Below are positions 28,385 through 37,999 of a stretch of 64,000 bases of DNA, one piece after another. The first letter of the stretch is position 1; each line of letters starts with the position of its first letter. A program made the position numbers and the translations under genes. The notes under the pieces are model-generated. The model searched no databases and was not told where the DNA came from. It was given only the letters and a program-made list of their open reading frames with translations. The stretch comes from Planctomycetaceae bacterium (lineage in GTDB: Bacteria > Planctomycetota > Planctomycetia > Planctomycetales > Planctomycetaceae). Location of the stretch: assembly GCA_014762625.1 (NCBI GenBank), contig JABURQ010000044.1:1-64000 (forward strand), in the 5' to 3' direction.

Positions 28385-30697
28385 ATGAACATCCTGTCCC
28401 GCCGGCTGTTGTTTTCTGTTTGCGTCTGCGTCTCTGTCGTCTCACCGCGGCTCCTCTCTGCCGAGGACGAGATTTCCTCCCACTTCGGATTTGACGGATT
28501 GGAGATTTATAAAGTCTCGTCTCGTTCGGAAAATCTCCTCGCGGGGGATTTCAATCACGACGGTAAACAGGACGTCCTTGTCGTCGATAACAGCAAAAGT
28601 CGGATCGATCTGTTCCAGCAACGGAATCCCGACGCAGTCGAACAGCCCGCAACGTCCAACAGCGTCAATGAAATTGTGAACGACCGGCGCTTCGAACATC
28701 GGAAGTTGCCGGTCGATTTTCGCATCGCTTCGCTGACGGTGGGGGATCTGAATGCGGACGGTCGCGACGACATCGCTTATATCGGCGTTCCCGACCGCTT
28801 GATCGTGCTGCTCCAGCAGGAGGATTCCCGTTTTGAAGCCGCTCCTGAAATAAGACTGTCGGGCGTCTCGCAATCGAGTTGGGCAATCGACGCCGGCGAC
28901 TTGAATCAGGACGGTAAAGACGATCTCGTCGTCCTCGGCAAGGAAGAAACGTGGATCCTTCGACAGGCGGCCAAGGGATTCGAACGTCCGGAAAAGTTAT
29001 TGAACACGTCGGATCAATTGGCGATTGCCCGCATTGTCGATCTCGACGGCGATGGACGGAACGATCTTTGTTACCTCGCCGCCAACGGACAGGAGACCAA
29101 TTTCTGCGCTCGCTTGCAGGACGAGGAAGGGAAGTTGGGAGCCGAGTTGCAATTTGATGTCAAACGCCAACGCTCACTGACCACCGATGACGTGGATGGT
29201 GAGCCGGGGGTCGAGATTCTGACGATCGATCCGTTAACGAATCGTGTGAAAGTACTGAAGCTGATCAAAGCCGAACAAAAGGCGGGGGAACTTTCGGGCA
29301 AGCTGGTGCAATATGGGTTTGGAGGGAACGAAGGAGCCCGCGACCGGGATTTGGCGATCGGAGATGTGGACGGAGATGGACGCGTTGACCTTGTCGCCAC
29401 CGATCCCGCGGGCGCTCAGGTGTTTGTGTTCCGTCAGCAGAATGGATCCGGACTCGACCTCGGTACCGCCTACCCCGGCTTACAGGGAGCGTCACAAGTC
29501 CGCATCGGCAAAACATCGCCCGACGGTCCTACCGAAGTAGTCACCTTGAGCGACAAGGAAAAGTCGATCGGCATCAGCACGATGGAAGATGGCCGACTCT
29601 CCATCCCGCAGGTCTTGCCGACCGCCGGTGAGCCGGTCGCACTGGAGATGGCCGACCTGACGGGTGATGGCATCGACGAAATCATTTACGTCAGCCGGGA
29701 ACGGATGGGCCGCAGTTCGGATTATTTTGTCCGCATACTGATTCGCGCGGGAGAGACCTGGGCGCATCTGGCCGAGGAGGGACTGGAAGTGGATCTCTCC
29801 AGTGCGCCCGATCGTTTGTCAGTCGGGGATCTCAACCAGGACGGACATCCCGACTTTCTGATTTCCCAGGGTTCCGAACGTCAGCAAATCATCCTGCTTT
29901 CGGATGAGGCGGGAAAACTCTCGATCGTCGAACCGGGGGAAGGATTCACGCTCGGCACAGTCCCCACCGGAGCGATTTATCTGGGAACGCAAACGGACCC
30001 AGCGGTCATCGTCTCTCAGGAGAACTTCGCCCGCAGCTTTCTCCTCGATGAAGAGAATCGCTGGAAGCTCCTCGAACAATTCAACGCCAACGAACCGAAC
30101 GCCAAGTTGAGCGGCTCGGTCCTACTCAATCTCGACGGACAACCGGGAGATGAAATCGTCCTGGTCGATACGGGCGTCAAACGGTTACGGGTGTTGCGAA
30201 AAGAACCGAACGCCGAACAATACTCCGCCTGGAAAGAAATTGAACTTGGCGATTTCCCGTTCACATTCGCTCGTCGCGCGGACCTCAACGGAGACGAGCA
30301 GGAAGACTTGCTGCTCTTCGGAGGAAGTCGCTTTGCGGTGTTGTATGCGGGACGGACCGATCCCGAGCTCAAAGAGATCGCCTTTTTCGAGACGGCTTTG
30401 GAAAAAGTCTTTTTCGCCGATGTGGTGGCGGGAGACGTAAGCCACGACGGTCAGACCGATTTGATCGTGCTCGACACGCGGTCGCACTATCTGGAAATCC
30501 TCGATTACGACGCGGACGCCGGACTCCGGCACGCACTACACTTCCGGATTTTTGAAGAGAAAAGCTTCAGCAGTTCCGACGAAAGAGGAGGATCGGAACC
30601 GAGGGAAGGCCTGGTCGCCGACGTGACGGGGGATGGTTTCAACGATCTGATCATTCTCGTTCACGATCGATTGATCGTCTATCCCCAGGACAAGTGA
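28385..30697 (+). CDS. secreted FG-GAP/VCBS-repeat beta-propeller protein
   Basis: 770 residues from ATG at 28385; a TTG at 28361 is unlikely. The signal peptide (LLFSVCVCVSVVSPRLLSA) is followed by about 11 repeats with the calcium-binding D-x-N/D-x-D-G pattern, e.g. GDFNHDGKQDVLVV, GDLNADGRDDIAYIG, GDLNQDGKDDLVVLG, VDLDGDGRNDLCYLA, GDVDGDGRVDLVATD, GDLNQDGHPDFLIS and GDVSHDGQTDLIVLD. These form one or two integrin-like beta-propellers exposed outside the cell. There is no other domain and no anchor, so it is probably a soluble or surface-associated ligand-binding protein. Confidence 0.88.
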   Translation: MNILSRRLLFSVCVCVSVVSPRLLSAEDEISSHFGFDGLEIYKVSSRSENLLAGDFNHDGKQDVLVVDNSKSRIDLFQQRNPDAVEQPATSNSVNEIVNDRRFEHRKLPVDFRIASLTVGDLNADGRDDIAYIGVPDRLIVLLQQEDSRFEAAPEIRLSGVSQSSWAIDAGDLNQDGKDDLVVLGKEETWILRQAAKGFERPEKLLNTSDQLAIARIVDLDGDGRNDLCYLAANGQETNFCARLQDEEGKLGAELQFDVKRQRSLTTDDVDGEPGVEILTIDPLTNRVKVLKLIKAEQKAGELSGKLVQYGFGGNEGARDRDLAIGDVDGDGRVDLVATDPAGAQVFVFRQQNGSGLDLGTAYPGLQGASQVRIGKTSPDGPTEVVTLSDKEKSIGISTMEDGRLSIPQVLPTAGEPVALEMADLTGDGIDEIIYVSRERMGRSSDYFVRILIRAGETWAHLAEEGLEVDLSSAPDRLSVGDLNQDGHPDFLISQGSERQQIILLSDEAGKLSIVEPGEGFTLGTVPTGAIYLGTQTDPAVIVSQENFARSFLLDEENRWKLLEQFNANEPNAKLSGSVLLNLDGQPGDEIVLVDTGVKRLRVLRKEPNAEQYSAWKEIELGDFPFTFARRADLNGDEQEDLLLFGGSRFAVLYAGRTDPELKEIAFFETALEKVFFADVVAGDVSHDGQTDLIVLDTRSHYLEILDYDADAGLRHALHFRIFEEKSFSSSDERGGSEPREGLVADVTGDGFNDLIILVHDRLIVYPQDK

Positions 30698-30724
30698 CCG
30701 GGGCGAGATTTCCGTTTCCATCTC

Positions 30725-32590
30725 TCAAGCGGCGTGTTTGCTGTCGTCGAGATTCTCGGGTTTTTCGGGACCGATTTTTTTGGTCCCCTGCCCGGCTTTG
30801 GCTTTGAGATCGAAGAGACCGAAGATTTCCGCCGCGTTCATGCTGAGCGATTCGGTCGAGGTATCTCCGTCGCCGAGAATGGCCTGGAAGAGTTCCCGTT
30901 TTTGTTGCAGGACGAGATCGATTCGTTCTTCGACGGTCTCTTTGCAAATGAACTTCGTCACGATCACCGGGCTTTTCTGACCGATGCGATGAGCGCGGTT
31001 GATCGCCTGATCCTCGACCGCCGGATTCCACCACCGGTCATACAGGAAAACGTAACCGGCGAATTGCAGATTCAAGCCGACCGCTCCGGTCCCGTAACTC
31101 ATCAACAGCAGATTGGAACTGGGATCGTGTTTGAACTGATCGAGAATCGGTTCGCGTTGTTTGGTGGGGATACCGCCGTGATAAATCAGCGTCCCCGCTT
31201 CGGGCACGCGTTTGGTCATTTCGTCCTTGATCCAGTCGAGCGTTTTCGTCCATTGGCTGAAGAGGATCGCTTTGCCGCCGGAAGCCGCGATTTCTTCCAT
31301 ATCGGCGGCGAGTCGATCCATTTTGGCGGATTCGCCGGTGAGCGGATCGTAATTGGCGATCTGCTTGAGACGTAACACCAGCTCGAAGACATGCTGAATT
31401 GTGATCGATTCTCCCATGTCGTTGAGTTGGATCACGCCTTCTTTCTCGGCGGTTTTGTAAGCGTATTCCTGGGCGGGGTTGAGTTCCAGATATTCGTCGC
31501 GGTCGAGGCGCGGCGGCAGATCGGTCATCACCAGGTCTTTCGTCCGACGCAGCACGTAGACCTCGGAGAGCTTCTGAAGCTGTCGCAGGTCGGGTGTTCC
31601 GCGGGGGGGAACGATCTCCATAAACTCAAACAGCGACGCCATTTCTTCGGGTCGGTTTTCGATCGGCGTTCCGGTGAGCGCCCAGCTCCGTTTGCGGCTG
31701 ATGTCCTTGGTGACTTCGGACGTTCGGGAGGTTCGATTTTTGATCCGCTGGGCTTCGTCGAGAATGACGAGGTCGAATTCCGGACGATCGTCTTCGTGCA
31801 TGTTGTCGAAATCGCGAACCATCGATTCGTAATTGCATAACAGAATCGGATTTCCGGGCATCCTCCACAGCATGTTGCGGCGATTCGTATCCCCCTCGAC
31901 CGTCACGATGGGAAGTTCTTCCGCCCACAATTTGAATTCCCGTTGCCAGTTCGGGATCAGGGGCTTCGGACAAACCAGCATGATCTTTCTCACGCGACCG
32001 CTCCGTAACAGGAGACGCATTGCCGTGATCGTCTGCATTGTTTTGCCGAGACCCATTTCATCGGCCAGCAAAGCCGACTTCTGAGCGAACAGCCACGCGA
32101 TCCCCTCGTATTGATACGGGAAGGGCTCGAAGGGCATAATCAATTCCTGGCCCGACAGCCAGTTTTCCAACGGTGGCTGCAACACGTAGAACAAACGATC
32201 TTCGAGCGACAGCGCGTCGCTCGGCGGTTTGAAGCGCGTCGATTTTTTCTTGTTGGGATCGCCGTTGGCGGAAGGAGGCTTGAGACTTTTCAGCTTCGGC
32301 TTTTCGTCTCCCTCTTTGTTCTCTTCCGCGGGCGTGAGAAATTCCAGACCGTCGGGAAACGTCAGGCGAAAGACTTTCACTTTCTGCCAGTGAGGTTTCC
32401 ACGCCGGAACGAACGGCGCTTTTCCCAGCAGCGGAACCGGCGTCGTCTCGACGCTCGGCCATCGATGCAGGGCCGCGTTCACCCCCGCCAGATGTAGCTC
32501 GGTCGGAATGCCGAGCGGCACCTGCGCGCACTCGGGATTCGAGAGGATGGGATCCGCTGGCGATTCGGATTGTCCGAATTCGTCGGTCAC
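30725..32590 (-). CDS. SNF2-family DNA-dependent ATPase
   Basis: 621 residues, GTG start. The SNF2/RapA two-lobe motor is complete: Walker [15 protein letters not shown] (K183), [11 protein letters not shown] (motif II, DEAQ), [13 protein letters not shown] (III), [15 protein letters not shown] (IV), and [17 protein letters not shown] then [14 protein letters not shown] (V-VI). The 130-residue N-terminus has a charged low-complexity linker ([20 protein letters not shown]) and no known domain. It probably remodels protein-DNA complexes such as stalled RNA polymerase. Its start overlaps the stop of the upstream gene by 4 nt (GTGA), so the pair is translationally coupled. Confidence 0.92.
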   Translation of the reverse strand: MTDEFGQSESPADPILSNPECAQVPLGIPTELHLAGVNAALHRWPSVETTPVPLLGKAPFVPAWKPHWQKVKVFRLTFPDGLEFLTPAEENKEGDEKPKLKSLKPPSANGDPNKKKSTRFKPPSDALSLEDRLFYVLQPPLENWLSGQELIMPFEPFPYQYEGIAWLFAQKSALLADEMGLGKTMQTITAMRLLLRSGRVRKIMLVCPKPLIPNWQREFKLWAEELPIVTVEGDTNRRNMLWRMPGNPILLCNYESMVRDFDNMHEDDRPEFDLVILDEAQRIKNRTSRTSEVTKDISRKRSWALTGTPIENRPEEMASLFEFMEIVPPRGTPDLRQLQKLSEVYVLRRTKDLVMTDLPPRLDRDEYLELNPAQEYAYKTAEKEGVIQLNDMGESITIQHVFELVLRLKQIANYDPLTGESAKMDRLAADMEEIAASGGKAILFSQWTKTLDWIKDEMTKRVPEAGTLIYHGGIPTKQREPILDQFKHDPSSNLLLMSYGTGAVGLNLQFAGYVFLYDRWWNPAVEDQAINRAHRIGQKSPVIVTKFICKETVEERIDLVLQQKRELFQAILGDGDTSTESLSMNAAEIFGLFDLKAKAGQGTKKIGPEKPENLDDSKHAA

Positions 32591-33117
32591 CTCGTTGCCC
32601 CCGGGTTGAGAACTTCCTGGAGCGCTTCCCGCACCCGTTCGAACGGTTCCTGAAGATCGGCTTGTTCGGGCAACAGATGCGATCGCTTGAGAATCGACCC
32701 CCGATCGGTGTCGTGAGCGTGGTGGACTCTCAGGTGCTGTTGGCCGAGCGTCAGCGGCTCTTCTTCGGGTCCACCGACCATCGCGGGAACCTGAGATTCC
32801 AACGACAGACAGGCGACCGGTTTATCGATCAGTTCGCGTAAACCGAGCAGGTCGTCATCTTCGACCAGTAAGACGTCCGGTTTGACGTCGGCTCGCTCGT
32901 AGAGCGTCTTGCCGATCAATTCGGTCATGACGAACGGCTTGAGCGTCGGGCCGTAGAGTATCTTCTGGGTGGAGTTCGGACGAACGGGTGTCGTACATTG
33001 AAATTCGAGCGGTCGACCAAGGTGATTGGTGATCAGCAATCCGCCGACAAAGCAATCGTTGGCCTGTTCGACGGTGGTTAAAAAACCGAGGCGAAGTGTG
33101 TCCCGCGAAGCTGTCAC
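32587..33117 (-). CDS. protein of unknown function coupled to the SNF2 ATPase
   Basis: 176 residues, GTG start at 33117 with AGGAGAG about 9 nt upstream. It is basic-acidic mixed and cytosolic, with [20 protein letters not shown] at the N-terminus and [21 protein letters not shown] in the middle. I recognise no domain. Because its stop and the SNF2 start share GTGA, the two products are likely made together and may form a complex, for example as a specificity factor. Confidence 0.65.
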   Translation of the reverse strand: MTASRDTLRLGFLTTVEQANDCFVGGLLITNHLGRPLEFQCTTPVRPNSTQKILYGPTLKPFVMTELIGKTLYERADVKPDVLLVEDDDLLGLRELIDKPVACLSLESQVPAMVGGPEEEPLTLGQQHLRVHHAHDTDRGSILKRSHLLPEQADLQEPFERVREALQEVLNPGATR

Positions 33118-33495
33118 AGAGTGGGCTCTCCTTCGGCGATAATATCGAAAAAGCTGTCGAAAGATTGGGGATCGACAGCTCGGAAATTCGGGGTAACCCC
33201 CAGAAGATCATCGTCTTGCGAAGGGCGGGACTTGAACGATGAGGCAAGATCCCCACTTGATCCGGAGGAATCGACTCATCGGCCACCTCCCAATCGATAA
33301 ATTGAACCGATTTCGAAAAAATTCCGGGGAATTCGGAAATTCCCGCCCCCGCCGATAGATCCGAAAACTCCGCTCCGGTGAAATAGGTAATTCGATTCGT
33401 TACTGTGATTGATCGGTCTTGATTCGAGGCCCCATCCTTTCGCACGGTGCTCTCTGAGACCGCGTCAAAGCGACAATACCAACGGAGAAACAAAC
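33118..33495. other. divergent intergenic region
   Basis: 378 bp between a leftward operon and a rightward gene. No plausible ORF, and no strong hairpin or promoter consensus beyond scattered A/T-rich patches such as GAAATAGGTAATTCG near 33380. Confidence 0.5.
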
Positions 33496-35301
33496 TTGGA
33501 TATCAGCGTGGCGACTCTCATTTGGAACGGTGAAACCGATCAACTCCCCGTGCATTCCGACACCGCTCCGTGGAACGAGATTGTTTCGTTACGGGAAAGC
33601 CGGGGTGAGGAAGTCTTCCTGTCCAAAATGACCAAAGCACTCAAAAAGAATCTGACGCGACTCAAGAAAAAATCGCGCCAACGATGGGTCTCCGAATCGC
33701 TGGCTCTCGAACCGTGGGACGAGCTGACTTCTGGAGATGAAGCAATCCGAGACTTCCGGCACCATTGCTGGCAGCAACCGGATGACGACGTGACGTCGGC
33801 CGCGTTCCAGGCGTGGCTGGAGTCTCGTGACGAGAACCAGTTGTATTCACTCTGGGAGACGTGGCATCTGTTGTCGGCTCTGGTCCTCAACGGCGCAAAG
33901 CTGCCGGACGCTTTGTTCTGGCAAGTCTGGAATCTGGGAGCGGAAGCGTTTCAACAACTCCGCAACAGTCTCGATGCGCCCGAAGGAGCAGAAGGTGAAC
34001 TGGACCAATTTCTGATCGCCGGTGTGGAACTGCGTTGGTTGGCGGTGGCCGTCTATCCCGAAATCGAAGAGGCCGCCAAACTTCCGAAACAAGCCCGACG
34101 CGCGTTTTCGGATTGGGTCGACGGATTTTTTCCACGGGCGGGAATTCCCGACGCAGAAGACTTGCCTCGCTTGCCGTTACTCTGGAGATCGCTGGCCCGC
34201 ACGTCGCTGTTGTGTGACGCGTTGAACGAAAAGCCGTTCCGTAAATCCGATCACGGGGAACTTCGCAAACTACTCTCCACCACCTGTCGTCTGGCGGGTG
34301 ATGATGGCTCACTCTTTGTGAGCCATGAGAAACTTCCCTGGGATTATCTGTCTCAACTCGGGCAGGAAATCCTGACCAAAAAACAGAGCAGCCTCCAGGA
34401 TCTGCTCAAGGTCTACGCTCAATCCAAATCTCCCCGGAAATTAAAACCGCCCAAGCAGAAACCGGCGTTACAAACCGATGAATCGGCGTGGGCCGTGTTG
34501 CGAACGGATTGGTCTCCCGAGGCGGCCAGTTGCTGCGTCCTGCACCACGACAATGATGTCGAGTTAACTCTGCGTACGCCCGACGGAGAGTTGCTCTCCG
34601 GACTGTGGAACCTCGAAGTCGAAATGAACGGCGAGGTGGTGAGTGCTGATGAAGACTGGGAAGCGACTTGCTGGCATTCCGATTCGGACGGCGATTATCT
34701 CGAACTGGAGCAGAAACTGACCGACGACATCGTGATCGATCGGCAACTCTTTCTGTCGCGACGCGATCACTTCCTCTATCTGGCGGAGATCGTTCACGCT
34801 CCCGACGACGCCCAACTGACGATCCGTTCAACCCTCCCCTTTGAGAACCGTCTCAAACTGAAGCAGGACCAGTACACCCGCGAATGGAAAATCGGGCCGA
34901 AGAAGAAACCTGCCGCCCGCTTCTTCCCGGTCGGTCTCGATCAGGAGATCGTCCACAAAACCGACGGCGGGATTCAACAGACAGAGGACGGACTGTCTGT
35001 CGAACGAATCGGGACCGGCAGCACTTATCTGCCGATGGTGCTTGATTGGCACCGTCATCACGCAGCCGCTCCCGCGGAATGGAGAACGTTGACCGTCACG
35101 CAAGCGCGTCAGAAAACTCCTTCGTTTGAGGCGGGTGCGTACCGTTTGCGACTCGCCGACCAGCATCTCTTCATGTATCGCTCGCTCGTCAAGCCATCGA
35201 CGCCGCGTGCGATTCTCGGCGAGCATACGTTGAACGAATCGCTGATCGGGAATTTTGATGCCGACGGCGATGTCCTGCCGCTGCTGGTCGTCGAAGAGTA
35301 A
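33496..35301 (+). CDS. protein of unknown function, heparinase-II/III-like C-terminal part possible
   Basis: 601 residues from TTG at 33496 (GGAG 8 nt upstream); the frame is open from 33409 but that extension reads like noise. The N-terminal half is helical (for example SLWETWHLLSALVLNG). The C-terminal half starts with ESAWAVLRTDWSPEAASC and continues with strands such as VELTLRTPDGELLSGLW and DIVIDRQLFLSRRDHFLYLAE, which recalls the beta-sandwich of heparinase II/III family lyases. No signal peptide or obvious catalytic residues were found. Assignment to that family is weak. Confidence 0.6.
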   Translation: MDISVATLIWNGETDQLPVHSDTAPWNEIVSLRESRGEEVFLSKMTKALKKNLTRLKKKSRQRWVSESLALEPWDELTSGDEAIRDFRHHCWQQPDDDVTSAAFQAWLESRDENQLYSLWETWHLLSALVLNGAKLPDALFWQVWNLGAEAFQQLRNSLDAPEGAEGELDQFLIAGVELRWLAVAVYPEIEEAAKLPKQARRAFSDWVDGFFPRAGIPDAEDLPRLPLLWRSLARTSLLCDALNEKPFRKSDHGELRKLLSTTCRLAGDDGSLFVSHEKLPWDYLSQLGQEILTKKQSSLQDLLKVYAQSKSPRKLKPPKQKPALQTDESAWAVLRTDWSPEAASCCVLHHDNDVELTLRTPDGELLSGLWNLEVEMNGEVVSADEDWEATCWHSDSDGDYLELEQKLTDDIVIDRQLFLSRRDHFLYLAEIVHAPDDAQLTIRSTLPFENRLKLKQDQYTREWKIGPKKKPAARFFPVGLDQEIVHKTDGGIQQTEDGLSVERIGTGSTYLPMVLDWHRHHAAAPAEWRTLTVTQARQKTPSFEAGAYRLRLADQHLFMYRSLVKPSTPRAILGEHTLNESLIGNFDADGDVLPLLVVEE

Positions 35302-35307
35302 TCAGAT

Positions 35308-36078
35308 TTACTCTGTTGCCAGCAACGGCGTCGCGTTCCCGGTCGCGATTGCCATCGCGATCGTCTCTCCCAAATCCGATTCTTTCATCTTCAGCAAAGA
35401 TGATTCCAGATAAAAGAATGGGAAATGCGATCCGAACAGCACATGTTGGTACGGGACCTCGCGGATGAACTTGCCCACACCGCCGATCCCTTCCAGCATG
35501 GCGATGTCGAAAGAGACCTGTCCGGTTTCCGCGAGCTGGGTGCTTAAGGGAGCCCGCAATGAGCGTTGAGAATTGAGCAGAACCAGTTTCAGGCTCGGGT
35601 ATTTCGGGAGCAATTCCAGTAACGGGTTGAGATCGACATCGGGCACCTGAACCAGAGGATGCTGAGTGCGGATGTCTTCCATTCGCGCACTGATTTGGAC
35701 GATCAGCTGATGACGCTCGCATGCCGACAACAATTCCGCGAACAGTTCGGAATCGAGCGTGTAGCCGTGATAGTTGGGGTGCAATCGGACGCCGGGCATT
35801 CCATACTCTTCCCGACAGCGTCGCACATCCTCTTTCCAATCGGGCAAGGTCGGATTCACACAACCGAACGGAATCAGCATTCCGGCTCCGCGCGTCCGAC
35901 ATTCCTCCGCCAGACGTCGATTCACGCCGTCCGCGTCTTCATGGAGGATCGCTTCGAAGCTACCCACCCAGGCTTGAGTCACTCCCGCCGACTGTAACTT
36001 CTGGACCAGGGAGGCTGTGTCATCGTGCGGCAGTCGTCGAAACGGCCATTGGAAGAGAGAGACATTAACATCGATCAC
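35308..36078 (-). CDS. amidohydrolase-like TIM-barrel protein lacking the HxH motif
   Basis: 256 residues. It is a smaller member of the amidohydrolase (Amidohydro_2) group: VRLHPNYHGYTL, LKLVLLNSQRSL and the C-terminal HVLFGSHFPFFYLE are the barrel strands of that superfamily. The first strand reads MIDVNVSLFQW, where the metal-binding HxH of typical enzymes is replaced by NxS, so it may be metal-free or inactive. Its GTG start overlaps the stop of the upstream paralog by 4 nt, suggesting the pair function together. Confidence 0.75.
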   Translation of the reverse strand: MIDVNVSLFQWPFRRLPHDDTASLVQKLQSAGVTQAWVGSFEAILHEDADGVNRRLAEECRTRGAGMLIPFGCVNPTLPDWKEDVRRCREEYGMPGVRLHPNYHGYTLDSELFAELLSACERHQLIVQISARMEDIRTQHPLVQVPDVDLNPLLELLPKYPSLKLVLLNSQRSLRAPLSTQLAETGQVSFDIAMLEGIGGVGKFIREVPYQHVLFGSHFPFFYLESSLLKMKESDLGETIAMAIATGNATPLLATE

Positions 36079-36863
36079 GGCTTGATCCCCTTCTCTCTCA
36101 AAATCGGCAACAACATCTTCTTCAAGTTCCCTCCCAGAATTTTCTGTTTCGATTCCTCGGGAATCTCGGCCCCTTTGATTTTGGCCAGTTGCGAGGAAAA
36201 AGAGCGTCCGCCGATGTCGCTGCCGTAAATGATTCGGTCGTCTCCCAGTTCGCGGACCGCCATTTCGGTGATGCCGGCGTTCGGGTCAAATCCTCCCGTC
36301 CCGATGCTGACGTTCGGACAATCGCGAATCGCACGAATCCCGCGTTCCCAATCACCGCCGGTATGACCGCAGATGAGAGGAATTCCAGGGTGTCGTTTGG
36401 CTAGCCGGGCGAGTTCGTCGGGAGTCGATTCTCCCTCCAGATTGCCACTCACCTTATACCAGGTATGTTGAAAGATGACCCCTTTCAGGTCGGCCACTTT
36501 TTCGATGATCTGATCGACGGCTTTGTCGTCACATTTGGCGGCGACCCACAATTTGATCCCGACCAACGGACCGTTTGTGATGCAGCGGTCGATTTCGTCG
36601 AGGCTTTCCTGGAGATAATTGGGGTTGAGATAGGCAAAGCCCAACGCCCGATCCATCCAATGAGAAATCGCCTGGATGACTTCGTCGTTCTGCTGACGGA
36701 AATCATCCGGCTTGGGATCGTAGCTGCGGGTGAAACTCAGACCGAGAAATACAATTAACCGATCGACCCCCATCCGGTCGGCGAATTCGAGCAGTTGCGC
36801 CATCCGTTCTTCGGGAGTGCGTCCGTTAACGCCGCTCAAGTGGCAGTGCAAGTCCCAGATCAT
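36075..36863 (-). CDS. amidohydrolase (metal-dependent TIM-barrel hydrolase)
   Basis: 262 residues from MIWDLHCHLSG at 36863 (an upstream frame reads as noise). H6 and H8 form the HxH of strand 1. Later strands include GVIFQHTWYKVSG, IPLICGHTGGDWERG with a His, and IIYGSDIGGRSF with the conserved Asp. This fits the Amidohydro_2 group, which contains decarboxylases and hydrolases with one zinc. It keeps the metal residues that the overlapping gene at 35308 has lost, suggesting an active/inactive pair. Confidence 0.85.
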   Translation of the reverse strand: MIWDLHCHLSGVNGRTPEERMAQLLEFADRMGVDRLIVFLGLSFTRSYDPKPDDFRQQNDEVIQAISHWMDRALGFAYLNPNYLQESLDEIDRCITNGPLVGIKLWVAAKCDDKAVDQIIEKVADLKGVIFQHTWYKVSGNLEGESTPDELARLAKRHPGIPLICGHTGGDWERGIRAIRDCPNVSIGTGGFDPNAGITEMAVRELGDDRIIYGSDIGGRSFSSQLAKIKGAEIPEESKQKILGGNLKKMLLPILREKGIKP

Positions 36864-36948
36864 ATTGATAACTCGGTTGATGAATGCGTCAGCTCGAGCG
36901 GCTTTTTTGCAGCTTAACCGGAGCTTCAAAGCCATGCGAGCAGAATCT

Positions 36949-37791
36949 TCAACCTTCGTGTATTGTCAGTGTTTCGTTCTCAGCAGACTGCAATCTCTCC
37001 GCGACCTGTTCCGCGGGTCGGTTTTGCAGTTCGGAAGCTCTCTTCCGTTTCATCCACTCCCAGAGATCGCCTAAAACGATTCGGAACGGATTATACGTAT
37101 TCACGGGATTTGGAATACCGTATCGCACCGGTTCGTCTTCCGCCTGGTACGTTCCGAACAGTTTGTCCCAGATCACGGTGATCCCGCCGAAGTTCTTGTT
37201 GAGATATTTTTCATTCCGTCCGTGATGCACGCGATGGAAGGAAGGCGTCACGAACACCCATGAATAGACGGGAGGAGAGGGAATCCAGGTGGAATGGACC
37301 GGGGCCTGATAGAGTCTGACCAGCATAAACACAATGGTGGTCATCTCCGGGGAATATCCCATCAAAGGGAGAGGCACCCAGAACAGCCAGCGGTAAGCGT
37401 TCGAAAACCAGGAGAGCCTGATGGCGGTTGTGAAGTTGTAATCCTGGGAACTGTGGTGGACGGAATGTATCGACCACAGCGGTCGCAAGTGATGTGAAAC
37501 TCGGTGATAAACGTAATAGCTCAGGTCGGTCAATAGTATCGCCAGAGGCCAAGCCCACCAGTTCGACATTTCGATCCGTAAGGGCGTGAGTGCATAGCAA
37601 ACGGACCACCCCGCGTACATCAACATCAGCCAGATCGTCAGGGTGAGAAATTTATCGGTACACCCTATCACGATATTGGCCGCTGAATCTTTCCAATCGA
37701 CTCCCTCGCGATCGAAAAACCAGCGCACAATCAACTCGGCGCAGACCAGACCGGTGAACAGAATTGAAAGCGGCCCGTTGATATGATCCAT
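36949..37791 (-). CDS. sterol desaturase / fatty acid hydroxylase-family membrane protein
   Basis: 280 residues with several membrane helices. The eight-plus histidines of the di-iron site are in place: H96 and H100/H101 (YHRVSHH), H109 and H112/H113 (SIHSVHHSSQ), H166 (VHSTW), H186 and H189/H190 (FHRVHHGRN). It should hydroxylate or desaturate a lipid using O2 and an electron donor. The substrate may be a fatty acid, hopanoid or sterol-like lipid. No other lipid gene is adjacent. Confidence 0.9.
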   Translation of the reverse strand: MDHINGPLSILFTGLVCAELIVRWFFDREGVDWKDSAANIVIGCTDKFLTLTIWLMLMYAGWSVCYALTPLRIEMSNWWAWPLAILLTDLSYYVYHRVSHHLRPLWSIHSVHHSSQDYNFTTAIRLSWFSNAYRWLFWVPLPLMGYSPEMTTIVFMLVRLYQAPVHSTWIPSPPVYSWVFVTPSFHRVHHGRNEKYLNKNFGGITVIWDKLFGTYQAEDEPVRYGIPNPVNTYNPFRIVLGDLWEWMKRKRASELQNRPAEQVAERLQSAENETLTIHEG

Positions 37792-37999
37792 CGCTTATCG
37801 ACTCCACGTAATCGAGCCAGTTTCGGAGTGCGAACTCGCTCAAGGACAATTCTAATCGTCGGCGCGAGAGAGAGCAAATTCAAGTTTGTCTCGGCACTTC
37901 TGATGCGTCCGAAGGCGACTCGGCAGATCGTCGTTGTTTCGCCTTGAGATTCCTGTCATCATGAAATGAGCGCTGGTCTTTTTCCGGGAGTCTTATTCG

